Assembly: GCF_001046855.1 (NCBI RefSeq)
Contig: NZ_HF570958.1
Location: 735,714 to 787,796, forward strand
Direction of reading: 5' to 3'
Length of the DNA stretch: 52,083 nucleotides
DNA from: Nostocoides japonicum T1-X7
Lineage (GTDB): Bacteria > Actinomycetota > Actinomycetes > Actinomycetales > Dermatophilaceae
Part shown: piece after piece, positions 21,060-29,803 of the stretch
Numbering within the stretch: the stretch's first letter is position 1
Layout of the letters: each line of letters begins with the position of its first letter
The notes under the pieces: model-generated
Databases searched by the model: none
What the model saw: the letters and a program-made list of their open reading frames with translations, nothing else
Told to the model about the DNA's origin: nothing
Translations under genes and position numbers: made by a program

Positions 21060-21400
21060 GGCTCCGCCGCGGTCGAGGTATCCGATGACCCCGCCAGGTC
21101 TGCCTCTACCTCCACCGCGCCAACCCCCACCACGATCGAGGTAACCAGCGACCCTCGCGAGGCCTCTCCATACCTCCACCGCATCGACCCTGCCGCGATC
21201 GAGGTAACCAGCGACCCCCGCACGGCCTCCCCATACCGCCACCGCGCCGACCCCCGTCACGGTCGAGGCAACCAGCGACCCCCGGACGGCCTCCCCATAC
21301 CTCCACCGCGCCGACCCCCACCACGGTCGAGGTAACCGGCGACCCCCGCACGGCCTCCCCATACCTCCACCGCATCGACCCCGCCGCGGTCGAGGTACGC
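21060..21400. repeat. 63/64-bp minisatellite of hairpin units
   Basis: The anchor CGAG recurs at 21074, 21137, 21200, 21264, 21328 and 21391 (periods 63, 63, 64, 64, 63). Each unit carries GGTCGAGGTA on one side and TACCTCCACC on the other, a near-perfect inverted pair, with GACCCCC-CACGGCCTCCCCA in the middle. The mixed 63/64 period breaks any reading frame, so the array is non-coding. It fills the gap between the PHP gene and the tRNA-Glu promoter. Confidence 0.8.
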
Positions 21401-21484
21401 GGCGATCTTCGGAGGGTCCCTGCACACTCGACCCGGGTGCGGCCGGCCCGGCTCGGGCGTAGCGTCCGCCGGGTCCGGGTCGTT

Positions 21485-21514
21485 TTGGCGGGAAGGTGGG
21501 ACGTCCCCTATGCT
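21485..21514 (+). promoter_or_regulatory. Probable promoter of the tRNA-Glu/tRNA-Asp unit
   Basis: TTGGCG (21485-21490) and TATGCT (21509-21514) are separated by 18 bases, about 75 bases ahead of tRNA-Glu. TATGCT is one of few AT-rich hexamers here that is not part of GTATGC. Confidence 0.5.
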
Positions 21515-21587
21515 TTCGGAGTCCTCGACGGATCCGGGCGCTGCTCGCTGCGCGGCGAGGGGCTCCGAACCGCCGGCGGGCGACCAG

Positions 21588-21660
21588 GTCCCCATCGTCT
21601 AGCGGCCTAGGACCCCGCCCTTTCACGGCGGTAGCACGGGTTCGAATCCCGTTGGGGATA
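21588..21660 (+). tRNA. tRNA-Glu (anticodon TTC)
   Basis: Cloverleaf: acceptor GTCCCCA with TGGGGAT, D-arm TCTAGCGGCCTAGGA, anticodon loop CTTTCAC giving TTC, T-arm CGGG-TTCGAAT-CCCG, discriminator A. 73 nt, 21 bases before tRNA-Asp. Confidence 0.95.
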
Positions 21661-21681
21661 CGCAGTTCTGGCCTTGCACAA

Positions 21682-21755
21682 GGCCCCGTAGCGCAGTTGG
21701 TTAGCGCGCCGCCCTGTCACGGCGGAGGTCGCGGGTTCGAGTCCCGTCGGGGTCG
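21682..21755 (+). tRNA. tRNA-Asp (anticodon GTC)
   Basis: Cloverleaf: acceptor GGCCCCG with CGGGGTC, D-arm GCGCAGTTGGTTAGCGC, anticodon loop CTGTCAC giving GTC, T-arm GCGGG-TTCGAGT-CCCGT, discriminator G. 74 nt. Its last ten bases are copied twice downstream in the 83-bp repeats. Confidence 0.95.
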
Positions 21756-21952
21756 CTCTCCGGAAGAGGGGTATCGGCTGACGCCGGTGCCCCTCTTCCC
21801 GTCCCCGCGACCCAGCCAAGCCCCACCCGTCGGAGTCGCTCTCCGGAAGAGGGGTATCGGCTGACGCCGGTGCCCCTCTTCCCGTCCCCGCGACCCAGCC
21901 AAGCCCCACCCGTCGGGGTCGCTCTCCGCGACCCAGCCAAGCCCCACCGTCG
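21746..21952. repeat. 83-bp repeats copying the tRNA-Asp 3' end and terminator
   Basis: The segment from the tRNA-Asp 3' end (GTCGGGGTCGCTCTCCG) recurs at an 83-bp offset (with GGAG for GGGG) and again 83 bp later. Copies 1 and 2 contain a terminator-like stem, GGAAGAGGGG with CCCCTCTTCC, at 21762-21799 and again near 21845-21882. Copy 3 lacks the stem and joins CTCTCCG directly to CGACCCAGCC. The repeat lies wholly outside protein genes. Confidence 0.8.
21762..21799 (+). terminator. Terminator of the tRNA-Glu/Asp transcript
   Basis: A 10-bp perfect stem GGAAGAGGGG/CCCCTCTTCC with an extended inner stem (ATCGGC/GCCGGT) and loop TGAC starts 7 bases after tRNA-Asp. It is duplicated 83 bases downstream. 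Confidence 0.7.
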
Positions 21953-22190
21953 CGGTCACTCTTTCCTTCCCGCGCCCAGCCATGTCTGATCGTCGAGCTA
22001 CCCCTCCACCGACGAATCGTAGATGGAGTGGCAACCCCACGTACCGCTCAGTAGGCGGGCTCGGCAACGAACACCACTCCGCTCTCGCCGTGAACGACCC
22101 GGACGACCCAACTACTACGTCGTGTAGCATGCGTCCGCTTGTGGCGGTAATGACGGTTTAGGACGATGTCGTCCGGAGTGAGGAGTGCGC

Positions 22191-23408
22191 ATGAAGCTGA
22201 CACCAGAATCGGAGCAGATCGTCGCGGCGACCGCGGCCGTCGTCGCCGAGCACGCCGACGAGATCACGAGAACCTTCTATCCGTCGATGTTCGCGGCTCA
22301 TCCCGAGCTGCTGCGCGTGTTCAACCAGGCCAACCAGGCGATCGGCGAACAGCCGAAGGCGCTCGCCGCGTCCGTCGTCGCATTCGCGACCCAGCTCGTC
22401 GACCCGAACGCTCCCGACTTCACGCCGGTCATGAACCGGATCGCGCACAAGCATGTCTCCCTCGGCATCTCCTCGACGCAGTACACGATCGTCGGCAAGC
22501 ATCTGCTCGGAGCCGTCAAGACGGTGCTCGGCGACGCCATCACGCCCGAGGTCGCCGCCGCGTGGGACGAGGTCTACTGGCTGTTCGGCTGCAGCCTCAT
22601 CGCCGAGGAGGCACGACTCTACGCGCTGGCGGGCACCGACCCGGAGCACCCGTGGCGGGACTACCGGGTCGTCGAGCGCTTCGAGGAGTCCGACGACGTG
22701 TTCTCCCTGCTTCTCGCGCCGGTCACCGGCGAGGTCCCCGCCCACAGCACCGGACAGTACGTCGCCATCGCCGTCGACCTCCCGGACGGCGACCGGCAGC
22801 CCCGGCAGTACACCATCTCCTCGGGTCCCCGAGGTGACACCCTGCGCGTCACGATCAAGCGCGTGCGCGGGACGGACGGCGCTCCGGACGGGCGGGTGTC
22901 GACGTGGCTCCATGGGAATGCGAAGCCGGGGACGATCCTGCAGGTGTCGCAGCCCGCCGGCGACGTCGTCCTCGACGGGTCGGAGGCACCCCTCGTCCTC
23001 GTGTCGGCGGGCATCGGCATCACCCCGATCGCCGCCATCATGGAGGACCTGTCGCGTCGCCAGCCGGACCGCCAGGTGCGCCTCTTCCACGCCGACCGGT
23101 CGCACGAGCACCACGCCCTCTACTCGGGCCTTCGGCGCCAGGTTCTCGCCATGTCCGACGCCCGGGCCCAGAACTGGTACGAGGCCGACGCGGACAGTGC
23201 GCCGACGCTCCACCCCGCGCGGGAGGGGCTCATGGACCTGTCCGACATCGCCGTGCCGGCCGACGCGGAGGTCTTCATGTGCGGGCCGCTCCCCTTCATG
23301 CAGATGGCCCGGCGGATGCTCGTCGACAAGGGGATCCCTGGCGAGAGCATCCACTACGAGGTCTTCGGACCCGACCTGTGGACGCAGAACGCCGACAACG
23401 CGAACTGA
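22191..23408 (+). CDS. hmp: Flavohaemoglobin, nitric oxide dioxygenase
   Basis: 405 aa. The globin domain (1-140) has B10 Tyr30 in TRTFYPSMF and the proximal haem His88 in RIAHKHVSLGI. The FAD domain carries RQYTISSG; the NAD(P)H domain has LVSAGIGITPIAAIM and FMCGPLPFMQMA. It converts NO to nitrate with O2 and NAD(P)H, protecting against nitrosative stress. ATG 22191 has a strong GGAGTGAGGAG upstream; the 235 bases between the repeats and this start should hold its promoter. A 13-bp stem terminator follows. Confidence 0.95.
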   Translation: MKLTPESEQIVAATAAVVAEHADEITRTFYPSMFAAHPELLRVFNQANQAIGEQPKALAASVVAFATQLVDPNAPDFTPVMNRIAHKHVSLGISSTQYTIVGKHLLGAVKTVLGDAITPEVAAAWDEVYWLFGCSLIAEEARLYALAGTDPEHPWRDYRVVERFEESDDVFSLLLAPVTGEVPAHSTGQYVAIAVDLPDGDRQPRQYTISSGPRGDTLRVTIKRVRGTDGAPDGRVSTWLHGNAKPGTILQVSQPAGDVVLDGSEAPLVLVSAGIGITPIAAIMEDLSRRQPDRQVRLFHADRSHEHHALYSGLRRQVLAMSDARAQNWYEADADSAPTLHPAREGLMDLSDIAVPADAEVFMCGPLPFMQMARRMLVDKGIPGESIHYEVFGPDLWTQNADNAN

Positions 23409-23433
23409 CGGTTCGACGGCAGCCGCCGTCACG

Positions 23434-23463
23434 GGCTGAGGCCGGGACGACCCGGCCTCAGCC
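23434..23463. terminator. Bidirectional terminator between hmp and the ABC genes
   Basis: A perfect 13-bp stem (GGCTGAGGCCGGG / CCCGGCCTCAGCC) with loop ACGA lies between convergent genes. Confidence 0.75.
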
Positions 23464-23578
23464 GGGCAGCTCGGCGTCGGTCCGATGGCCCGGCCTCAAC
23501 CGGGCGGCCCGGCGGAGGTCGATGCCGACCCCGGACGTATGCGGTGTCTCCACCGGTGACCCGGCGGTCCGGTGACCC

Positions 23579-23610
23579 GGTGGTCCGGTGGTCCGGTGGT
23601 CCGGTGGTCC
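23579..23610. repeat. 8-bp microsatellite (GGTGGTCC)x4
   Basis: Four perfect tandem GGTGGTCC units lie just beyond the stop of the second ABC gene, with a degenerate copy (CGGCGGTCC) upstream. Non-coding; prone to slippage but not in a reading frame. Confidence 0.7.
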
Positions 23611-23621
23611 GCCGGCCGGGA

Positions 23622-25403
23622 TCAGCCGTCGGACCAGGCGTCCCACAGCCGGGCGTAGGCGCCGCCCGCGGCGATGAGCTCGTCGTGGGTACCGCCCTCG
23701 ATGATCCGCCCCTCCTCCATGACGAGGACGAGGTCGGCGTCGGCCGTCTGCGCGAGGCGATGGGCGATGACGACGGACGACCGGTTCCGGGTCACCCGCG
23801 CCGCGGCGACGTCGAGGTCTCGGGCAGCGTCGCTGCCCGCCTCGGCGGTGGCCTCGTCGAGGACGACGACGGGCGGGTCGAGGAGGAGGATGCGGGCCAG
23901 CGCCAGCTGCTGGGCCTGGCCGGGGGTGAGGGCGTGGCCGCCGCCACCGACGACGGTCTCCGGGCCGTCGGGGAGCGTGGCGAGCCAGGCACTGGCACCG
24001 ACCGTGGCGAGCGCCTTGTCGACGGCCTCGGCGGACGCGTCGGGCCGGGTGAGACGGAGGTTGTCCGCGATGGTGCCGATGAAGACGTGTGTCTCCTGGG
24101 TGATGAGGGCGACGTGGCGCTGGGGGGCGTCGAGGGTCGTCAGCGCGGTGCCGCCGAGGGTCACCGAGCCCGACCTCGGATCGCGGACTCCCGCCAGTAG
24201 GGTCGCGAGCGTCGACTTGCCCGATCCGCTCGTCCCGACGACGGCGACCTTCCGCCCCGGGGCGAGGTCGAGGCTGACGTCGTGGAGGACGTCGGGCCCG
24301 TCGGCATACCCGAACCGAATCCCACGAGCGGTGAGAGCGACCTCCCGCCGTGGCGCGACCGCCGGCCCACCAGGAGGACGAGGACGGGCCGGGCTGACGC
24401 CGGTCGGAGTCTCGGCGCCGGCGAGGGTGGTGATGCCGACGAGCCGACCCAGCCCGGCGGCGGCCTGCTGGATGCTGTCGAAGACGCCGAGGACGGTGTT
24501 GATCGGGTCGAAGAGTCCGGCGAAGAAGAGCGCCGCCGTCGTCGCGGCACCGATGCTCGCCTCGCCGGAGCGGACGAGGAGGAAGCCGACGAGCAGGATC
24601 GATCCGAGGCCGACGAGCTCGGCCGCGTTGAGCCGCCCGTAGAAGCGGGTCGCGGCTCGCGTCGCGGCGAACTCGTACTCCATGGAGTCGGCGGAGGCGC
24701 TCTCGATGAGCGAGCGCTGACGGCGTTCGAGGCGCAGCGCTCGCAGGGTGGGCAGCGCGGTGAACCCGGTGAGCAGAGCACCGGCCCGGCGACCGTCGGC
24801 CACCCGGCCGGCGGCGTAGATGGGGCCCGAGGTCCGCAGGTACCAACGCAGGGTATGCAGCTGGATCGGCACGGCGAGCAGCCCCGCGAGGGCGAAACGC
24901 CAGTCGAGGGTGGCCAGTCCGACGAGGGCGGACAGGATGGTCAGCCCCGAGCTGAGGAAGCTCCCGAGCGCGCCCGTGGCGGCGTCGGTGACGATCTCGA
25001 CGTCCCCGGACACGCGCGACACGAGGTCCCCGGTGCCACTGGACTCGACGGTGTCGAGGGGCAGCTCGGCCGCGGTCCGGACCGTCTCCTCGCGCAGGTG
25101 CGCCACCGCGGGGACGACGACGCGCGCGAGGAGCACCGTCGACGCCCAGCCGGTGAGCGCCCCGAGCACGGCCGCCGCGACGAGGAGTGCCACCGGTCCT
25201 CCGAGGGCCGATGTTCCACGGTGGTCGACGATGGCCTGGGTGATCCAGCCGATCGCGACCGGCCCGGCCAGCGCGAGCGCGCTGTCGACGACCGTCACCC
25301 CGAGCGCCGCGAGCAGCCACAGCCAGCGGCCGGCCATGAGCCCACGGAGGTACCGGCGAACCTGTCGCCCGGACGCGACGGGCAGGAGCTGGACCGAGGT
25401 CAT
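23622..25403 (-). CDS. ABC exporter half-transporter, subunit with the intact Walker A/B
   Basis: 593 aa, six-helix membrane domain (about 20-300) fused to a nucleotide-binding domain. Walker A GTSGSGKST at 390-398, Q-loop TQETHVF, Walker B VVVLDEA at 512-518, and switch His548 in IAHRL are canonical. The ABC signature is degenerate, LTPGQ at 492-496. ATG 25403 overlaps the stop of the partner gene in ATGA, so translation is coupled. The pair forms an asymmetric heterodimer. Substrate is unknown; proximity to a siderophore operon hints at siderophore or peptide export. Confidence 0.92.
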   Translation of the reverse strand: MTSVQLLPVASGRQVRRYLRGLMAGRWLWLLAALGVTVVDSALALAGPVAIGWITQAIVDHRGTSALGGPVALLVAAAVLGALTGWASTVLLARVVVPAVAHLREETVRTAAELPLDTVESSGTGDLVSRVSGDVEIVTDAATGALGSFLSSGLTILSALVGLATLDWRFALAGLLAVPIQLHTLRWYLRTSGPIYAAGRVADGRRAGALLTGFTALPTLRALRLERRQRSLIESASADSMEYEFAATRAATRFYGRLNAAELVGLGSILLVGFLLVRSGEASIGAATTAALFFAGLFDPINTVLGVFDSIQQAAAGLGRLVGITTLAGAETPTGVSPARPRPPGGPAVAPRREVALTARGIRFGYADGPDVLHDVSLDLAPGRKVAVVGTSGSGKSTLATLLAGVRDPRSGSVTLGGTALTTLDAPQRHVALITQETHVFIGTIADNLRLTRPDASAEAVDKALATVGASAWLATLPDGPETVVGGGGHALTPGQAQQLALARILLLDPPVVVLDEATAEAGSDAARDLDVAAARVTRNRSSVVIAHRLAQTADADLVLVMEEGRIIEGGTHDELIAAGGAYARLWDAWSDG

Positions 25404-27190
25404 CGGGAGACCGCCGTCCGGTATGCCGCGCTGGCCCGGGTGAGGTCGGCGTGGGTTCCCTGCGCGGAGCCCATGGGGTCCCAGAGCACGACGCGGTCGC
25501 ATCGGGACAGCCAGGCGGGGCTTGACGTGAGGACGAGTGTCGTCCGTGCCGCCCGCAGCTGCTGCACGCGCTCGGCGATGCCGATCTCGGTCGCCGCGTC
25601 GACGCCCGTCGTCGGGTCGTGGAGGACGAGGACGGGCGGATCGGCCGCGAGTGCGCGAGCCAGCGCGACCCGTTGGCGCTGCCCACCGGAGAGCCGCTCG
25701 CCGCGGTCGCCGACCGACGTGTCGAGGCCGTCCGGCACCGTCTGGACCACCTGGTCGGTGAAGGACGCGTGGATCGCCGACGCGACGGCGTCCTCGCCGA
25801 CCGCTCGGACCCGGACGTTGTCGGCGATCGTCCCCGGGAGCAGCACCGCGTCGTGAGGGCAGACGAGCATCCGGCTGCGCAGGTGCTCCGGGGCCAGGGA
25901 CGCGAGGGCGGCCCCGTCGAGCCGGGCGGTGCCCGCGGTGAGGGTCCGCTCCCCACCGAGCAGCGCGGCGACGGAGGCCGCGTCGACGGGGTCGGAGCAG
26001 ACGAGCCCGAAGAGCTCTCCCGGAGAGGCCGACACGGTGAGCCGCGACGACCGGCCGACGACGACGTCACGGAGCTCGAGCACTCCCGAGTCGCGGGCCC
26101 CTGGCGTGACCGCGCGTGGGGGAGGGTCCACAGCCGCCGCGCCCTCGACATCGGCCGTGCCGGCGCGTGGGGAGCTGTCCAGAGGCGCGGCGAGGACCTC
26201 CTGGACGCGCCGCGCCGAGGCGAGGGCTCTGGCATACGTCGCGGCGGCCCCCGAGACCGTCTCCATGGGTCCGATGACGAAGCGGGCCAGCCCGAGAGCG
26301 GCGACGAGCTCCCCCAGCCCCAGCTGTCCGTCGAGCGCGAGCCAGCCACCGACGCCGGCGATGAGCGCCAGGTAGCCGCCGGCGAACAGGGCGGCGACGG
26401 AGGAGAGGCTGGCCTCCGACGACGTCGCATGGAGGGCGGCTCGGGCCGCCTCCTGGCTGACCCCGGCGTAGCGTTCCGTCGCGGCCCCGCCCGCACCGAT
26501 CCCCTTGAGGACCCGCAGTCCACGGACGAGGTCCTCGGCGAGGACGGCGGCTCTCGCCTGCTCCTCCTGCTCGACGAGGCTGCGGCGTTCGAGCAGATGC
26601 CACACCCGCTGCTGCGCGACGAGCTGGGCGATCGTGCCCAGCACGATGATGAGGCCGAGCACCACGGAGACGCGCAGCAGGAGGACCGTCGAGGTGAGGA
26701 GCACGACGACCGCCGCGATCGCATACGCGAACTGGCTCGCGAAGGCGCCGACGCGGCCCGCGTCGCTCGAGGCCCGGCTCAGCAGCTCGCCGGGCGGCAT
26801 CCGGGCGTCGCCCGTCGTGGCGACGACCCGCTCGGTGAGCCACATCCGCAGGCGGTGGGCGGCGTGCTGGCGCGCCCGGGTCGCGGCGCGCGCCCCGAAC
26901 CGGTAGGAGAAGGACAGGAGGGCGAAGTCGGCGGCGAGGAGTCCGAGCCACAGCGCCATCGTCCTCGCGTCGGGACCCTCGACGGCCCGGCCGATCGCCG
27001 CTCCGACGATGACGGGCACGAGGGACTCGCCGATCTGATGGGTGCTGAAGAGCACGGCGCAGGCGACGAGATCCCGGCGCCGGGCGCGGATGGCGCGCCA
27101 CAGCAGGCGGCGGGGTGACCCGGGTTCCGGGCTCCCGGGCGCCGGCAGAGTGGACGACGCCGTCGAGGTGCGCGCGACGGCGGACGGCAT
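25400..27190 (-). CDS. ABC exporter half-transporter, subunit with a degenerate ATP site
   Basis: 596 aa, membrane domain (about 35-320) plus nucleotide-binding domain. The Walker A position reads GLVCSDPVDAAS (about 395-406) with no GxxGxGKS, Walker B is VLVLHDP without the catalytic Glu, and the switch His is replaced (LVLTSSPA). The signature LSGGQ at 500-504 is perfect. It thus supplies the signature for the one active site built with its partner's Walker motifs. First gene of the pair; start ATG 27190. An upstream repeat array separates it from the divergent siderophore operon. Confidence 0.92.
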   Translation of the reverse strand: MPSAVARTSTASSTLPAPGSPEPGSPRRLLWRAIRARRRDLVACAVLFSTHQIGESLVPVIVGAAIGRAVEGPDARTMALWLGLLAADFALLSFSYRFGARAATRARQHAAHRLRMWLTERVVATTGDARMPPGELLSRASSDAGRVGAFASQFAYAIAAVVVLLTSTVLLLRVSVVLGLIIVLGTIAQLVAQQRVWHLLERRSLVEQEEQARAAVLAEDLVRGLRVLKGIGAGGAATERYAGVSQEAARAALHATSSEASLSSVAALFAGGYLALIAGVGGWLALDGQLGLGELVAALGLARFVIGPMETVSGAAATYARALASARRVQEVLAAPLDSSPRAGTADVEGAAAVDPPPRAVTPGARDSGVLELRDVVVGRSSRLTVSASPGELFGLVCSDPVDAASVAALLGGERTLTAGTARLDGAALASLAPEHLRSRMLVCPHDAVLLPGTIADNVRVRAVGEDAVASAIHASFTDQVVQTVPDGLDTSVGDRGERLSGGQRQRVALARALAADPPVLVLHDPTTGVDAATEIGIAERVQQLRAARTTLVLTSSPAWLSRCDRVVLWDPMGSAQGTHADLTRASAAYRTAVSR

Positions 27191-27299
27191 CGGCTCAGGC
27201 TAGGTCGGTGCAGATGGCGGAGTAAACGCCGTGGAGCGTCAATCGGTGTCGAGTACCCGCCACGGACCGACACGAGCCGCGCGCCAGGGACCGACCAGT

Positions 27300-27465
27300 G
27301 GTGCACAGGCCCCGATCGGGTGCCAGACCGCCACCAGCCGGGCCAGCCAGCCGGGTCCGGGACCGACCAGTGGTGCACAGGCCCCGATCGGGTGCCAGAC
27401 CGCCACCAGCCGGGCCGACGGGTGGTGCACAGGCCCCGATCGGGTGCCAGACCGCCACCAGCCGG
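27300..27465 (+). repeat. Three copies of the CCCCGATCGGG intergenic element (locus C)
   Basis: Copies begin at 27300, 27372 and 27424, each reading GGTGCACAGG then CCCCGATCGGG then TGCCAGACCGCC. The core is palindromic. The same 28-bp element occurs in reverse at 13665-13700 and twice in 15891-16128. It sits in the divergent gap between the ABC exporter and siderophore uptake genes, which otherwise holds only the iron box. Confidence 0.75.
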
Positions 27466-27565
27466 CCGGGCGAGCGGTGGCGGACCTCGCGTCCCGTGGC
27501 GGCCGGGCGACATCGATTGGCGTGCCACAGGGCTTGTCGGCGGGCCAGGCGCGGACTACCGTCCC

Positions 27566-27584
27566 TGAGGCAAGGCTTGCCTAA
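27566..27584. promoter_or_regulatory. IdeR/DtxR iron box
   Basis: TGAGGCAAGGCTTGCCTAA matches 14 of 19 positions of the DtxR/IdeR consensus TTAGGTTAGGCTAACCTAA and is itself a 15-bp palindrome (AGGCAAG-G-CTTGCCT). It lies 76 bases ahead of the first permease start. Iron-loaded IdeR would repress the siderophore uptake operon here. Confidence 0.8.
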
Positions 27585-27659
27585 CCTGTGAAGCTCCTTG
27601 CCGCGAACCTGACCGGGATCGGAAGACTGAGGACGCACGATGGCCCAGGCCACGCCGGC

Positions 27660-28721
27660 ATGAGCGCCGGGCTCGACACGGCACCCGCGACCGGAGGGAC
27701 GACGGCCCCGGCAGCGCGACGCGGCGTCACCGCCGCCCGCCTTCTCGGCCTCGTCGTCGCCGGCGGCCTGCTCCTGCTCGTCGTTCTGCTGAGCATCGCG
27801 GTCGGCGCCAAGCCGATCCCGCTCAGCGGGGTGATCCATGCCCTGACCCATGGGGAGGGCTCGGTCGACGGCGTCGTCATCCTCGACCTGCGCCTGCCCC
27901 GCACCGTGCTCGGGGTGGCCGTCGGTGCCGCCCTCGCCGTCGCCGGTGTCCTCATGCAGGCGCTGACCCGCAACCCGCTGGCCGATCCCGGCATCCTCGG
28001 CGTGAACGCCGGCGCTGCGGTCGCCGTCGTGTTCGCCATCTGGATCTGGCGGTTCAGCGACCTCACCGACTACGTGTGGTTCGCCTTCCTCGGGGCCGGC
28101 GCCGCGTCGGTGCTCGTCTATCTCCTCGGCTCGCGGGGCCGATCGGGCGCCACCCCGGTGCGGCTCGCGCTCGCCGGCACGGCGGTGAGCGCCGTGCTCG
28201 GTGCCGTCATCTCCTTCATCACCCTCCTCAACCCCCGCGTGTTCGACCAGTTCCGCTTCTGGGGTGTCGGGGCGCTCTCCGGCGTCGACGCGGACGTCAT
28301 CTGGCAGGTCCTGCCCTTCCTCGTCCTCGGGACCGTCCTCGCGCTCGGCATGTCGGGATCCCTCAACGCCCTCGCCCTCGGGGACGAGACCGCGAGGGCG
28401 CTCGGCAGCAACGTCGGCCTGACCCGGGCGCTCGGCGCCGTCGCCGTCACGCTCCTGTGCGGCGCCGCGACGGCGGCCGTCGGACCGATCGGGTTCGTCG
28501 GCCTCACGGTCCCCCACATGGCCCGGGTCGTCACCGGCCCGGACCACCGGTGGCTCGTGCCCTACTCGATCCTCCTCGGCCCGATCCTCCTCCTCGGCAG
28601 CGACATCGTCGGTCGCGTCATCGCCCGCCCCGGCGAGATCCAGGTCGGCATCATCACCGCCTTCGTCGGCGCTCCCGTCTTCATCGCCCTCGTCCGCCGG
28701 CGCAGGATCCCCGAGCTGTGA
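27660..28721 (+). CDS. Ferric-siderophore ABC permease, FecCD family
   Basis: 353 aa with about nine to ten hydrophobic segments. FecCD hallmarks are RLPRTVLGVAVGAALAVAGV, QALTRNPLADPGILGVNAGA and GPIGFVGLTVPHMAR, the last containing the coupling region. I choose ATG 27660; GTG 27588 would add 24 residues but lies almost on the iron box. Its stop overlaps the GTG of the next permease. The two FecCD subunits form the membrane channel of a siderophore importer. Confidence 0.92.
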   Translation: MSAGLDTAPATGGTTAPAARRGVTAARLLGLVVAGGLLLLVVLLSIAVGAKPIPLSGVIHALTHGEGSVDGVVILDLRLPRTVLGVAVGAALAVAGVLMQALTRNPLADPGILGVNAGAAVAVVFAIWIWRFSDLTDYVWFAFLGAGAASVLVYLLGSRGRSGATPVRLALAGTAVSAVLGAVISFITLLNPRVFDQFRFWGVGALSGVDADVIWQVLPFLVLGTVLALGMSGSLNALALGDETARALGSNVGLTRALGAVAVTLLCGAATAAVGPIGFVGLTVPHMARVVTGPDHRWLVPYSILLGPILLLGSDIVGRVIARPGEIQVGIITAFVGAPVFIALVRRRRIPEL

Positions 28722-29803
28722 GCGCGCCGACCGTCGCGTCCCCGCATACCGGGGACACCGTGCTCCGGGGCCGCGTCCTGCGCGACCCGGACGACCGGTT
28801 CTCGGTGCGCTGGCATCCCCGCACCCTGCTCGTATGCGGCGTGCTCACCGGGATCGTCCTCGTCGTCGCCGCGTTGAGCCTGTCGACGGGCGACTACCCC
28901 GTCCCGCTCCGGCGCGTCGTGGAGACCCTGCTCGGTGGCGGACGGACCATCGATCACTTCATCGTCGTCACGTTGCGGCTGCCCCGCCTCGTCGCGGGCC
29001 TGCTCATCGGCGCCGCCCTCGGCATGAGCGGCGCGGTGTTCCAGAGCCTGTCGCGCAACCCGCTGGGCAGCCCCGACATCGTCGGGTTCACGAGCGGCGC
29101 GGCGACCGGCGCGGTCCTGGAGATCCTCGTCTTCCACGGCGGGCAGTTCGCCATCGCCTCGGCCGCCATCCTCGGCGGGCTGGCGACCGCGATGGTCGTC
29201 TACCTGCTCTCCTTCACGCGCGGCAGGGTCGCCGGCTACCGGCTCATCCTCGTCGGCATCGGGATCGGCGCGATGCTCGACTCGGTCACGGCATACCTCC
29301 TCACCCGGGCCACCCTCTACGACGCGCAGAACGCCCAGGTCTGGCTCATCGGGAGCCTCAACGGCGTCGGCTGGGAGGTCGTCGTCCCCCTCGGACTCGC
29401 CCTCGTCGTCCTCACCCCGGTCACCGTCCTCGCCGGTCGCACGCTCGGCTGGCTCGAGATGGGCGACGACGTCGCGAAGGGACTCGGCATCCCCGTCGAG
29501 CGCACCCGGCTCGTCCTCGTCGTCACGGCCACGGCGCTCGCCGCCGCGGCGACGGCCGCGGCCGGCCCGATCGCGTTCGTCGCCCTCGCCGCGCCCCAGC
29601 TCTGCAAGCCCCTCACCCGCGCCTCCGGGGCCCAGATCGTCCCCGCGGGGATCATGGGCGCCGCGCTGCTCACCCTCAGCGACTACGGCGCCCAGCGCGT
29701 CATCCCGTCGACCCAGCTGCCGGTCGGCGTCATGACCGGCGTCGTCGGAGGCGCCTACCTGTGCTGGCTGCTCGCCCACGAATGGAAGACCGGACGCGCA
29801 TGA
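28718..29803 (+). CDS. Ferric-siderophore ABC permease, second FecCD subunit
   Basis: 361 aa. RLPRLVAGLLIGAALGMSGA, SLSRNPLGSPDIVGFTSGAA and GPIAFVALAAPQLCKPL correspond to the FecCD core; VPHMA is replaced by APQLC as usual in the second subunit. GTG 28718 overlaps the preceding stop (GTGA). Its own stop overlaps the ATPase start (ATGA). Heterodimer partner of the upstream permease. Confidence 0.93.
   Translation: MSAPTVASPHTGDTVLRGRVLRDPDDRFSVRWHPRTLLVCGVLTGIVLVVAALSLSTGDYPVPLRRVVETLLGGGRTIDHFIVVTLRLPRLVAGLLIGAALGMSGAVFQSLSRNPLGSPDIVGFTSGAATGAVLEILVFHGGQFAIASAAILGGLATAMVVYLLSFTRGRVAGYRLILVGIGIGAMLDSVTAYLLTRATLYDAQNAQVWLIGSLNGVGWEVVVPLGLALVVLTPVTVLAGRTLGWLEMGDDVAKGLGIPVERTRLVLVVTATALAAAATAAAGPIAFVALAAPQLCKPLTRASGAQIVPAGIMGAALLTLSDYGAQRVIPSTQLPVGVMTGVVGGAYLCWLLAHEWKTGRA

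Noticed and set aside
21060..21400. CRISPR array
   Set aside because: The 63-bp units are similar along their whole length with no unique spacers, and no cas genes are nearby.
23458..26724. Minus-strand open frame of over 1000 codons overlapping both ABC genes in another frame
   Set aside because: Composition is low-complexity Arg/Ser/Pro, typical of an out-of-frame shadow of the ABC genes.
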